From positions 1,485,743 through 1,549,742 of the forward strand of contig JAJEKV010000141.1 of assembly GCA_021234155.1 (NCBI GenBank): a stretch of 64,000 nucleotides of DNA, written 5' to 3'. Source of the stretch: Isoetes taiwanensis. Lineage: Eukaryota; Streptophyta; Lycopodiopsida; Isoetales; Isoetaceae. Under the pieces are notes generated by a model that saw only the letters and a program-made list of their open reading frames with translations, did not search any database and had not been told where the DNA came from. Position 1 is the first letter of the stretch. Every line of letters starts with the position of its first letter. A program made the translations under genes and the position numbers. Below are positions 21,603 through 31,808 of the stretch, piece by piece.

Positions 21603-22162
21603 AAAAGGGGGTTAATTGGCACGTCATTTGGAATAGGAGACATTTAAATTTTCATATCTAGGAAAACCATAAGATTTGACCATGTGATGCAGGTGGGTGG
21701 CTTTGCTTGCTTTTGGGGAAGGATAGCACAACAACCATCATGCAATTGAGTACTCTGCAAGACATGGTTTAGAGTGGTGGCAGCTTGATCCAACATGGTA
21801 TATGATATGCTTATTACAGGCCATTGGTGTTGCAACAAAAATAAAGTTGCCCTCCAAGGAGCATAAGCTTCGTCTTGCATTTGACCACACTTAATTGTTA
21901 CATTATTTACCGCATTCTGATCTATTTAGATTTTGTTCTTCTGATTCTTTAATTCTTTTTTAAAATGAAATATTGGTTTTCAATTTGATGTTGGAGTCTA
22001 TAAAATCACAATCCAAAGTGGAAATAGATGGTGCACACTTCCAGCATTCTTCCAGAATATTACGTTCAAAATAGTACATTGAAGAACTTGAAACTGTAAG
22101 TTTTATGGTACGCTATGTTCTTGTGTTTATTCTACTACTGTTATTTTATGATAAATGTGGAT

Positions 22163-22380
22163 GTTCCCAATGTTAGCTGGGAAGACATTGGATGCCTAGA
22201 TAATGTTAAGAGAGAACTTAGCGCATAGGTGGACTCGGAGAACAGATCTGGCTGCTTTATGTACAGAAGCAGCTCTTCAGTGCAACTGCTCCAGGATGAG
22301 ACTATAGAAACAGAACTTTTAAATTCTATGGCTGTTACAAATGAGCATTTTCAAACTACTCTGAGGACAAGCAAAGCAAT
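22163..22380 (+). pseudogene. CDC48: Shuffled fragments of a CDC48/p97 AAA+ ATPase gene
   Basis: Two exonic pieces of CDC48 are recognisable. 22163-22219 encodes VPNVSWEDIGCLDNVKREL, the D1-D2 linker and start of D2. 22255-22380 contains DLAALCTEAALQC, then (frame change) DETIETELLNSMAVTNEHF, from the end of D1. In intact CDC48 the DLAALC and LNSMAVTNEHF segments come before VPNVSW; here the order is reversed. A stop (GCATAG) separates the two. I read this as a rearranged pseudogene fragment. CDC48 normally acts as a hexameric unfoldase on ubiquitinated proteins, but this copy cannot. Confidence 0.8.
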
Positions 22381-22547
22381 CTTGTAATCTTGTAGCATGC
22401 TAAGTTTCCCTCTTTTTTTCTTTTTGGGTAGAAATTGCGAGCGAAATATTGGCTCCCGAAAGGGGGTTGAATTCCAGAAAACGGCGAGCCGAATACGCCA
22501 TCTATAATTATTATAGTTTATTATAATATGAGAATCAACTTTATTGT

Positions 22548-22690
22548 AGTGATGCTGTGTGGCTTAGATGGTTAGTTCATTTGGTTTTCAATTTCTTGTG
22601 CGAGTTCGAGCCCACCTTTTAACATTTTTTTTTAATTTGGGGGTATGACTTGTGGAATATTTTTTTAACTTTGGGGGTATTCGACTTGTG
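22548..22690 (+). mobile_element. Possible tRNA-derived SINE head
   Basis: TGGCTTAGATGG (22560-22571) matches an RNA polymerase III A box, and GAGTTCGAGCC (22602-22612) matches a B box at suitable spacing. A T-run and a 39-bp tandem duplication of (T)nAACTTTGGGGGTAT...ACTTGTGGAATA follow. The tRNA cloverleaf is not intact. No tail or target duplication was found, so the call is tentative. Confidence 0.35.
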
Positions 22691-22696
22691 GAATAA

Positions 22697-23274
22697 TGTT
22701 AGTCCTGTGCCTCCTGGTACAGGACTATTCATGCATACGTCGAGACGAGGTCAAGCTCAAAGATCCTCGGTCCAACCACGGGTGGACATCCAAGCCTCCA
22801 CGTAAGACTAAGCTGAGCCACGCCTTGATCAAAGCCTTTGGCGGTCAACAAGAGCCGCTCGGACAAGTGACGGCCCGTCACCGCCAGCGTCGGCGTCGGC
22901 GTGATTCTAGGCACTTCAAGAGGCACCGCCAACATTCCTCAAATCGGGCCTCCTTCCCAGAGTCGACCAGGATCGATCGAGTGTCTATATTGGGCCCAAG
23001 GCCATTGTACTATATATATGAGTAGAGTTAGCTCATAAGTTTTTAGATGAGTTTTGAGTCTTGTCTCCTTTCAGTTTTCTCTCTATTGCGAGAGCTCATG
23101 TATTTTCATCATTGATATCAAGGAAGCTTATCATCTTTCTCTCTCATTTGTTCTCGTTTCTCTTCTTTTTCTTCTCTTCGAAGAAATCCCGTGACATAGT
23201 CCCCGGACTCTCTCTGTTAGATCCACGGGTCCTCCGGAGGGCTGTCTTCGGGGAGTTCGAACCGGACCCAAACA
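22697..23274 (+). repeat. 5' LTR of the gypsy element
   Basis: It begins TGTTAGTCC and ends CCAAACA. A TATA-like ACTATATATATGAG lies at about 23008, followed by a pyrimidine-rich leader. From TGTCTATATTGGG onward about 180 bp is identical to the 3' LTR. The first 290 bp differs at many small sites. Confidence 0.95.
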
Positions 23275-23599
23275 ACATCGCATTTGCCGGGTGCGATTTT
23301 CTCCTACTTTCTTACGTCACCATATGCATCGCAATTTCACGAGGAAGAACTCCTTTCTCGAGGCGGCATCTCGCTTGGGCGCCATCGGTGTCGGGAAACC
23401 GTTTCAGCGACATGTATGGATCTGCTTATGACATAGAGGGAGGCCATCTTCGGTCTAGGGCTCGGTCCGGCGCCACCCACCCCCTCGTGTCGGTCTCGTC
23501 GGTTCCCCCGCCCAAAGCGTGCAAACATTGCTCACAACCTCGGTCCCTCATCATTATCGGGGAGCCTTATCCGGCTCAACCTTCTCAACCAGTACTTTC

Positions 23600-25140
23600 A
23601 TACCCCTGAACATGCCTACATCCATCATTCCCCGGGCCATACGCCTCTTCCTTCGCAACCATCATCTCCAGGGTGGGCATGGCTATCCACATGTCTCCTT
23701 TGCGCCTGCCCGGAATATCCTTTCCCTACGTTTCCCCTTTGCTCTTCCTGTTTACAACCTTACGGATCTCAAAACCAATGCTTTCGCTGCCGGTTTCTCA
23801 ACCGCGCGATCACCCCTTCATCAAGGTCCGCCGGGCACAATGCCAAATCCACCTCAACCTCAATATCCTCACTATCCATTTCTGCCCAACCCCAAAGACT
23901 TTCACATCTACCTTTGGACTACGAAATTGACTTATCCCACCTTTGGCAACACGAAGGCAAACCGTTAGACCAAAGTGCTCGTGCCCACATGGAAGAATTT
24001 GAGGCTCTAGCTGTCCTAAATGGGCACGCGCAGCCTCAACTGAAATTTCACATCTTTTCCACCACATCTGCGTGGCTCTCTCTCATCAATGGCTCATGTC
24101 CAACAAAAGCCATTGGAAACAAGACTGGTCGAAATGCCGCCTTTTTCTCTCTCATTACGGGACCACCGGATGATGATCAACTTCATCTCAAGCAACTCAA
24201 TGAACTTCAACAAGAGCCCACGGAGTCCGCCGGGATTTTCATGGATCGACTTCACATTACGCTAAGCAAGCTCAAAGGAGTACCCTACACGAGCCGATTT
24301 TTGGTCGGTTTCTCCAAGGACTTCCTCCTGCTATTCGACTCATGATGAATACTGGCCCAAAAACTTTGGAGCGGGCTATCGACCTTGTCAATCACTTTCG
24401 TCAATGTTTCCTCCCGAGGCGTGGCTCTTCAAGAGCTCCCGTTCATTCCACCCGTCATGGTTCCACAAGCGGTACATGCGGCCTCAACACGCTAATCCAC
24501 GGTAGCAATCAAATCGGTGCCATATTTGCAAATATCAAGGCCATTTGGCCAATGAGTGCAACTCCACCAATGGCCCGCCTCATTGCAAGCGATGCAACAT
24601 GTGCAATCATGCCACGGAAGAGTGCTTTTCGCACTCATCCCACACCGTTCGCAACAAAATGGTTTATCAAGTACAAACCACACCTCGGCCCCAAACGCGA
24701 CTATCGGCCACACCTCTTCGGTGCGCCCACGCAACTCCATCACAACAGAGGACCAACCGGGGGATCCAACCAACGACCTCCTTTTGATCCTTCTAAAGCT
24801 CGGTGTTATCACTTTGTCAAGAATGGGGTCATACCACCACGGCGTGTCCTCAACTTCCAATGGGTTCGTGCGACTTCACGGTACCAATCGGACCACATCG
24901 GTCCGCCTCACGGCTTACCAACTCGGCTAGCTAATGGCAAACAAGGCCCGCGACCAGTTCTTAAGAAGCCCCCAAGAGGCGCCCTCGGCAAATCACGCTT
25001 ATCAACCAGCTCCGACCAAATCAACCTCAATTTGGATCAACAAGCCCAAGAGGAAATTTTTGAGGGCACTCAATCCTCCGTCTGGTAGTGTCAAATTGGG
25101 TTGGTCTAGTTTCACGCCGGACCAAAGGCATCACGTCCCT
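23600..25140 (+). pseudogene. gag of the gypsy element
   Basis: The capsid-like part is around 23914-24345, with HMEEFEALAVLNG, LKQLNELQQEPTESAGIFMD and RFLVGFSKDF. A nucleocapsid follows with a clean CX2CX4HX4C zinc knuckle, CKRCNMCNHATEEC (about 24590-24640), and a preceding imperfect one (ICKYQGHLANEC). Capsid and knuckle lie in different frames. Gag would form the cytoplasmic particle that packages element RNA. Confidence 0.8.
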
Positions 25141-25462
25141 TGACTCTTATTCGGAAGGACCGCAACCACGCCTTTGCGGTTGACACCCTTCCTCATGAGG
25201 ACGAAAAAAAGGTTCACTTTGCACTGACTTGAAAAGCTCATGCCAAATGTCATGCCCAAAGTTCGCCAAAGCATTTTGAATCTCATGCAAGTCTGAAGGC
25301 CACGACATTGGCAAATGTTCATGCCACCACTAGAGCTCAACAAAGACAAGAAACACCTTCAACATCTCAACCTCCACGCTCTCGGACATATCCCAATATT
25401 GCAGCCGAGGTTGCCTTTTACTCAAAAAAGTTCTTTGCTTCCGCCACGCACTCCCCGCACCA

Positions 25463-26026
25463 GTGGAACCAGCAGATCCTTTTTCTCATGTACCTCTTGA
25501 ACTCCAAGAGGAGCTTGCCAAGATCAAAATTCCTTTAAGCTTGGCTACCATTTTAAAACTCGTCCCGCTCTCAAGGACCGTTACCACTCCCAAGCTTTTT
25601 TTAGTTGGGGCTGTAGCTACCTCTACACCCACGGTCCATGCAGCGGTGGGAAATCGACAAGTCAACCATGTTCAAATCGATGGAGGTAGTGCGGTCAATC
25701 TCATCACGGATAAACTCCGCAAACAAATGGGCATCACCCAACTCTTTCGTGCCCCATATGACATCAAATTGGCTAATGGCCATATCACGAGACCTCAAGG
25801 CGTCACACCTATTCTTCACATCAACATTGGAGATCTCCGCTTTCCCATGGAATTTGGAGTTTGGAAAGCTGGCGAAGATCCAGGTGACTATGAAATGCTG
25901 GTGGGAAGACCCTTTCTCCGCCAGGCAAAGAGTATCCATTCTTGGGCCCACGGACGGTTAGTCATCACAGATGGTCATCTCAATGCCACCATGGACTTGC
26001 AAGCAAAGCGGGATCATTTCCGTTGA
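25463..26026 (+). pseudogene. Aspartic protease region of the gypsy polyprotein
   Basis: HVQIDGGSAVNLITDKL carries the retropepsin active-site Asp-Gly-Gly. About 70 codons later DYEMLVGRPFLRQ matches the conserved ILGRP(F/W) flap-end motif. The frame is open for 187 codons and ends at a stop before reverse transcriptase. The protease would cleave the gag-pol polyprotein. Confidence 0.85.
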
Positions 26027-26422
26027 CAATGCGGAACCCTCTCTCGGTAACGATTCGAAAGACGCTCAGAATATTTATCAAGTTCAGGCTACCCCTGCGC
26101 GTCTGCCTCTGTCATCCTACCCCGAATATGCTGATCCTTGGGGAGAAATGACTCTTGATCAGGACCAGGCTGTGGCTGCCTTGCTTGACCCCTACCTGGC
26201 TCCTTGCAATCGAATCCAACGCGTAGATCACTTTTCAGACGCTGACACTTCTGCAACTCCTGTTGATGTACACGCCGTCATGAAGCAACCACTGCTAGAT
26301 GACCGAGCAACCTCTCTTTTCACCACGCCAAAGTGCCACGCGATCCGGTTATGCTCCAACCTCCACGCACACATTGTCCGGGATAACGAAGTCATACCCC
26401 ATATTGGACTCAAGTCGAGATT

Positions 26423-27240
26423 GTGGATATTGGCAACAATCAACTCCGTCGCGATTGCGCAAACCTTAGGCTCCTTTATCGTAGAGGAGGCACGTTGTTC
26501 AAAAATTCAAACACATTTTCACCGAGTTACAAAGATCTTGAGGGCATCAACAAAAGCTTGGGGGAACTCACCATTCCTACCAAATCGATGCGACCCGATT
26601 GTAGCAACGATAAAGATGGGCTCAACCCTAATCAAAGTGATGCGTCAAGGCGGGAAATTGACAAACTCCTTGCTGCAGGTTTGATCTATGAGGTCAAACA
26701 TTCTCAATGGGTGAGCCCTATCGTCATTGCCCTTAAGCACAATGGTAAGATCCGGCGTCATTGGTAGACTATCGGCAACTCAATCAGGCCCGAGGCGTGA
26801 TCATTTTCCACTTCCCTTCACGGACCAAGTTAGGAAGAAGTGGCTGGACATGAGATGTACTCCTTTATGGATGGTTTCTTCGGCTACAATCAGATCTCCA
26901 TCAAAGAATCTGATCAACTCAAGACCACTTTCACCACCGGGTAAGTACTTTTGCCTACAAGGTGGTTCCTTTTGGATTATCCAACTCTCCTTCAACATTT
27001 CAACGCATCATGCTCTCGGTTTTCATGATTTCATGAAGGAAAATCCCTTCTTGCAAATTTTTCAAGATGACTTCTCGCCTACGAGTTCCATGGCTGACCA
27101 TTTGGATAAATTGGAACTCGTCTTCCGAAATGTGATGAGTCCGGCATTAGTCTCAATCGAGAAATGCACCTTTTGCGCCACTTGGTGTGTTACGTTAGGG
27201 CCATGTTGTCGCAAGAAAGCGGGGAATCACTGATCCCGCC
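26423..27240 (+). pseudogene. Reverse transcriptase region of the gypsy element
   Basis: Fragments in order: IYEVKHSQWVSPIVIALKHN (about 26680-26745), DYRQLNQ (26764), MDGFFGYNQISIKESDQLK (about 26870), FAYKVVPFGLSNSPSTFQRI (about 26950-27010) and the catalytic box LQIFQDDF (about 27050; the usual form is YxDD). Reading needs several frame changes, for example near 26760, 26870 and 26945. The polymerase active-site aspartates survive but the reading frame does not. Confidence 0.9.
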
Positions 27241-27399
27241 AAAATCGGTTGTGTGCTCAAAGCTCAAGCACCGACCAACATCAAAGAGACACGCTCTTTC
27301 TGGGAAAGGTCAATTATTACTCCACCTTCATACGGGTGGCGACCATTGCAGATCCCATTCATAAACTCACGGTTGTGAATCCACGGGCTTGAAATTCCC

Positions 27400-28107
27400 G
27401 GAAGCTGCTTTCAACGGTGAAGCTTTTGCTTACTCGGGCACGGTTCTTGTTCCTCCTCAATGGGACAAGCCCTTTCACGTTCATGTCGATGTCACCGGCG
27501 TTTGCTATTGAGCTGTTCTTTCTCAAAGAATATGATGCTGCACCGATAAACCAATTCGCCACGCCCGAAAACTCAATTACTTTGGCGGCGCAACTATTAC
27601 GCCCGCGGGCGTGAAGCTTTGGGTCTCATTTTCTGTGTCCAACGCTTCCGTCATTACCTTTTGGGCAGTCAAATCAAGTTCTTTGTGGACCACCAAGCAC
27701 TTCTCTATTTGATCAACAAATCCACGCCCACGGGCCGCATTGCTCGTTGGGTCCTTCTTCTCCAAGAATTTGCTCCTTTTGAAATCGTTCATAAGGCAGG
27801 CAAATCTCATGTTGTTCCGGATTATCTTTCACGCATCCACACTGATGATCCTGCAACAGGGGTCTCAGATGCCTTTCCGGATGCTCAACTCTTTTTAGTC
27901 ACGGCAACACCACATTGGTTCCATGATTTTCAGCAGTACCTCCTCACAGGTGCTCTTCCACCAGAAGATGAGACGCTCTCTCCTGCCAAGCGACAATCCC
28001 GTCGCCATCAATTTCTCCGAGAGGTCCGTGACTACACCATGGTTGCCGGACATCTCTACAAAAGGGTAAGGACACCATCCTTCGGACGGCTGTGTTCTAC
28101 CTCATGA
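27400..28107 (+). pseudogene. RNase H region of the gypsy element
   Basis: FVDHQALLYLINKSTPTGRI and QEFAPFEIVHKAGKSHVVPD (27685-27830) are the typical end of the Ty3 RNase H domain and the start of the connection to integrase. The preceding part (27400-27620) is scrambled by frame changes. The domain would remove the RNA strand after first-strand synthesis. Confidence 0.85.
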
Positions 28108-28815
28108 AGTTCCGGACATTGTTCGAGAAGCTCATCAAGGGGCTCGGTGGTGGTCATTTTCATGGTGACACCACGGCATAAAAAAGTTCTTCTTCTTGCA
28201 GGGTATTATTGGCCCACGCTCTTCAAAGATGCTCACGCCCACGCCAAGACGTGCGGCGCTTGCCGGCTGGTGGGACGGGCCCACGCCCGTGGACGCTCTT
28301 CCCTTGGCCCGTCGCCCGCCACTTCCCTTCGACCAAATGGGGAATGGACTTTGTGGGACCTATAGACCCTCCTGCGCGGCACACTTTCGCCCCATACGAT
28401 CGGTTCTCACTGACTACGCCACCAAATGGGCGGAAGCTTGTGCACTTCCGGACAACACCGCTTTGCAAGCACGGCCGAGTCCTCTATCAACAAATCATCG
28501 CGATTGGCTGCCCCACGGAGCTGGTCAGTGACCGTGGTGTTCATTTCATCAATCATACTATCAAAGAGCTGACGGATTATCTCCTGATACATCATCACAA
28601 GAGCACACCTTACTATCCTCAAGGCAATGGGTTGGCAGAAAGCACCAACAAAACTCTGGTCACCATTCTCAAGAAAATTTGTGACGCTTCCCGCACAGTT
28701 AGCGGACATAAAACTTCCCATCGTTCTTTGGGCCTACAATACTTGTTTCAAGATTGCTACGGGTCACACTCCTTTTAAATTAGTTTATGGTCGGGGAAGC
28801 TCTCATGCCCTTTGA
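28107..28815 (+). pseudogene. Integrase region of the gypsy element
   Basis: The zinc-finger half YYWPTLFKDAHAHAKTCGAC (about 28205-28265) is followed by the catalytic core: WGMDFVGPI (about 28342, first Asp), ELVSDRGVHFI (about 28520, second Asp) and TPYYPQGNGLAESTNKTL (about 28605-28660, catalytic Glu). All three catalytic residues are present, but at least three frame changes separate them. GVHFI replaces the usual GPQF(T/V)S. Confidence 0.9.
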
Positions 28816-29078
28816 ATTCATTCTTCCAACCCTCCGGGTTTCAACGGCTCTTTGCTCATAATCCACCAATTTTGCTCTCAAAGAACGGGTCTATCAATTA
28901 GAACAGTTTGGATGAACTTCGACGGGATGCTTATATTCGTGTTCTTCATGGACAACAGTTGCAAAAATCTTTACATGACAAACGTTTGAAGACAAAAACA
29001 TTCACTTTCAGACTGATGGCTTCCCGCCCTCCAAATGCTTCCTCCTTTTTCTTCACTCGAGTGTCGTTTGGTGGGGGA

Positions 29079-29665
29079 GGTTAGTCCCGTGCCTCCCGGG
29101 TATGAGGACTATTCATGCATACGTCAGACCAGGTCAAGCTCAAAGATCCTCAGTCAACCACGGGTCAGACATCCAAGCCTCCACAGAAGACTAAGCAGGC
29201 CACGCAGTCAAAGCCTTTGGCGGTCAACAAGAGGCGCCGCTCAGACAAGTGACGGCCCGTCACCACCCGCGTCGGCGTCGGCGTGATTCTAGGCACTTCA
29301 AGAGGCACCGCCAACATTCCTCGCAGAATCAGGCCTCCTTCCGTGAGTCGGCACCGAGATCGGTCGGAGTGTCTATATTGGGCCCAAGGCCATTGTACTA
29401 TATATATGAGTAGAGTTAGCTCATAAGTTTTTAGATGAGTTTTGAGTCTTGTCTCCTTTCAGTTTTCTCTCTATTGCGAGAGCTCATGTATTTTCATCAT
29501 TGATATCAAGGAAGCTTATCATCTTTCTCTCATTTGTTCTGTTCTCTTCTTTTTCTTCTCTTTCAGCAAATCCCGCGTGACATAGTCCCCCGGACTCTCC
29601 TGTTAGATCCACGGGTCCTCACAGAGGGCTGTCTTCCAGGAGTTCCCGAACCCAGACCCCAAACA
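29079..29665 (+). repeat. 3' LTR of the gypsy element
   Basis: This is collinear with the 5' LTR; the first base is changed (GG for TG) and the end is CCAAACA before the AATAA duplication. Differences from the 5' LTR cluster where one copy has CGG/CGA and the other CAG, often with a 1-2 bp length change. Confidence 0.95.
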
Positions 29666-29670
29666 AATAA

Positions 29671-30790
29671 GTGTGCATGCCGAAACCACGAGTCTAATAC
29701 CCCCTTGGAATCCAAGTCCAAATGGGGAGCCAATAAATGCACCGTAGAAATTCTATACGTTTTGCCTGGATGATATGTATGTTGCTTTTTCTCCTGCTCT
29801 GCTATGCATTCTTTTGCTCTAGTCAGATCTACATTTTACTTTGAAATAATGGATTGCGTCCGTGTAATCACATACTTACGCAAAATCTTATGACATGGAT
29901 TCAATTGGTGGGAGCATTGTTATATGGAGAGATTGTGCATGACAACATTATCATTTAGTATTGTAATGGGACTTTAAAGGTAATCTTACCTTTATTGATG
30001 GTAAATGGTTACATTTAAGGGGGAATCTCATGTGGAAGATTTTTGGGCTTTGATGAGTTTACTATGTGAAATGTTGGAAATCTAGAGCGAGGAAGATGCC
30101 TCATGCATCGTCATGTCCCAAATAGGGATCGGGGCCACACCCTTTTGTGCCGATAGAAGATCTCACAACAGCAAGAATAGAACTCAAGAAGAACAAATAA
30201 GTATGGATACCGGATGCTTCTTATAGAGCATCTTCAGTCGGTGGAGTTGCAGCGGCTCTTTTCAAATATAGGTTGAGACAAAAGTGTTGTTGGTGATGGA
30301 GATTACATATTCCAACATGAACTCATCAAAATCCCGTGAGGATATTTTGTTTGTGGCCAAGATCCAGCAATTTCTACTTAGTATTATGATCAAATGTATT
30401 TTTGCTTTTTACCATTGTTAATTTGTGAAGCTAAAGGAAAATCGCTGTCTAACTAACGTAAGACCCCGTCAATTGTTTGAGACAGGAAAATGTATTGACT
30501 GTGAGACAAAATGTCAGCAGTATGTCCATAAATAAGGTCCCCAGCTAAGGAACAGGCCCACAATTGTCAATTCCGGCGACCAAATTACACAGGTCAATCA
30601 AGAGGCAATAAGGTGGACGGGCGGATATGAAGATACACAGACTAAGTACATCAGTAAATCCACACTTGTGAATTTGGTCGGTAGCCCGGGTAAACATGTC
30701 AAGTTGTCAACGTATTCCTTCAATGCAAATCAACGCTATGTCAAGTTGTCAACGTGTTCCTTCAATGCAAATCAACGTTGTTAGGTGGCA
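29671..30790. other. 5' flank of glycine-rich gene copy A, shared with copy D
   Basis: From about 29980 to 30790 the sequence is collinear with 41944-43385, the flank of the intact copy. Shared landmarks are TAATCTTACCTTTAT, GTGGAAGATTTTTGG|GCTTTGA, CGATAGAAGATCTCA, TATGGATACCGGATGCTTCTT and TATTCCTTCAATGCAAATCAACG. The D flank carries a 776-bp insertion that this flank lacks, so this is the empty site. Confidence 0.8.
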
Positions 30791-30851
30791 TCCAGGCTAT
30801 AAAATGAGGCGCTAAACAAAGAGCCATGCATCCCCAATTTCAGCATCAAGC

Positions 30852-31264
30852 ATGGATCGATCATGGGCACTAGCTATTCTCGCTTGTATTGGCATCGCCT
30901 CTATCTGCAGCTTCACGAGGCTCGCATGCTCGGCGAAAAACTGCAGCCCGAGGCCATGAGCTTTTGAACGGACCAAATTTGAGCAAGCATAAGGAGGCCG
31001 GTGCAGCCCGAACATTATGGCAGTGGATATGGTGGAGGGTATGGTGGAGGATATGGTGGTGGATATGGAAACGGTGGAGGATATGGTGGAGGATATGGTG
31101 GTGGATATGGGAACGGTGGAGGATATGGTGGTGGATATGGAAATGGATATTGATATGGTGGTGGTGGTCATGGTGGATATGGTCATGGAGGCTATGGCCA
31201 TGGTGGATATGGTCATGGTGGCTATGGTTACGGTCATGGTGGTTATGGTGGAGGTCACCACTAG
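30852..31264 (+). pseudogene. Glycine-rich protein gene copy A, frameshifted
   Basis: The start region MDRSWALAI matches the intact copy D, but an extra C (CTCGCTT against CTGCTT) shifts the frame within the signal peptide. Further indels follow, and GCCATGAG brings a stop. The GYGGGYGNGG repeat part (from about 31015) remains readable to TAG at 31262-31264. The TATA box GGCTATAAAATGAGG (about 30797) is intact. The frame damage could be partly sequencing error because it is all 1-base indels. Confidence 0.8.
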
Positions 31265-31808
31265 TGAACAACTCTTTTATGGATATATTCCATTCTTATG
31301 GATATAGAATATGTGTCCTCTATAGAGGTTGAAACTTTGTTTATGTACTGTTCTTCTTACTACTATAAAAGGTTGTTCTTCATACTAATTAGATCATGAA
31401 TTTTTTTCTTCTATTTCATTGTCTTATACTATCTACCTCTATTGGCATGTTCATGTCAATGACCAAGATGCACCACTGGGTATAAAATCACTCGTGGGGT
31501 TGAAAAAGTAGTGTCCGGACGTCTGCTTGCTTTGCTTTGCTTTTGCTTTATCGAATTGCTTTGCTCGTTCTTCTCAGCACACAGCGAACTGTGAATTCCC
31601 CCCAAACTCGATCACTCCTACGGATCGATGACATGGCTGTCCGATTATTGGGGAATCAGTTACGGTTGGCTTTGGCGGGAGGAATGATGGAGTGTAATTG
31701 CGAAATTGAAGGAGGCAGGTTGGCGGGAACCGCCCCTCTCTTGCCATTCTCAGAATTTGGTTACGGTGGAGAATCAGCGGATTGGAGTTTCTCATATTCA
31801 TAATTTGA

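Larger units (their letters stand above)
22697..29665 (+). mobile_element. Ty3/gypsy LTR retrotransposon, full length, coding region decayed
   Basis: Two LTRs (22697-23274, TG...CA; 29079-29665, starting GG) bound a 6969-bp element. The 5-bp target duplication AATAA is at 22692-22696 and 29666-29670. A purine-rich tract GGTGGGGGAGG ends at 29080. The domain order gag, protease, reverse transcriptase, RNase H, integrase (integrase last) defines the Ty3/gypsy lineage. Frames change many times, so the copy is dead. The primer binding site just inside the 5' LTR (ACATCGCATTTGCC...) is not the usual initiator-tRNA type, and I cannot assign it. No chromodomain is seen after integrase. Confidence 0.95.

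Noticed and set aside
22555-22620. Functional tRNA gene
   Set aside because: A and B box matches exist, but acceptor and anticodon stems do not pair, so at most it is a SINE head.
23275-23300. Standard initiator-tRNA primer site in the gypsy element
   Set aside because: The sequence after the 5' LTR is ACATCGCATTTGCC, not TGGTATCAGAGC; no tRNA could be assigned.
30812-31271. Long minus-strand frames opposite the glycine-rich repeats (also 43453-43882)
   Set aside because: The in-frame Gly-rich repeat leaves other frames open, giving low-complexity His/Ser/Thr/Ile products. They are shadows.
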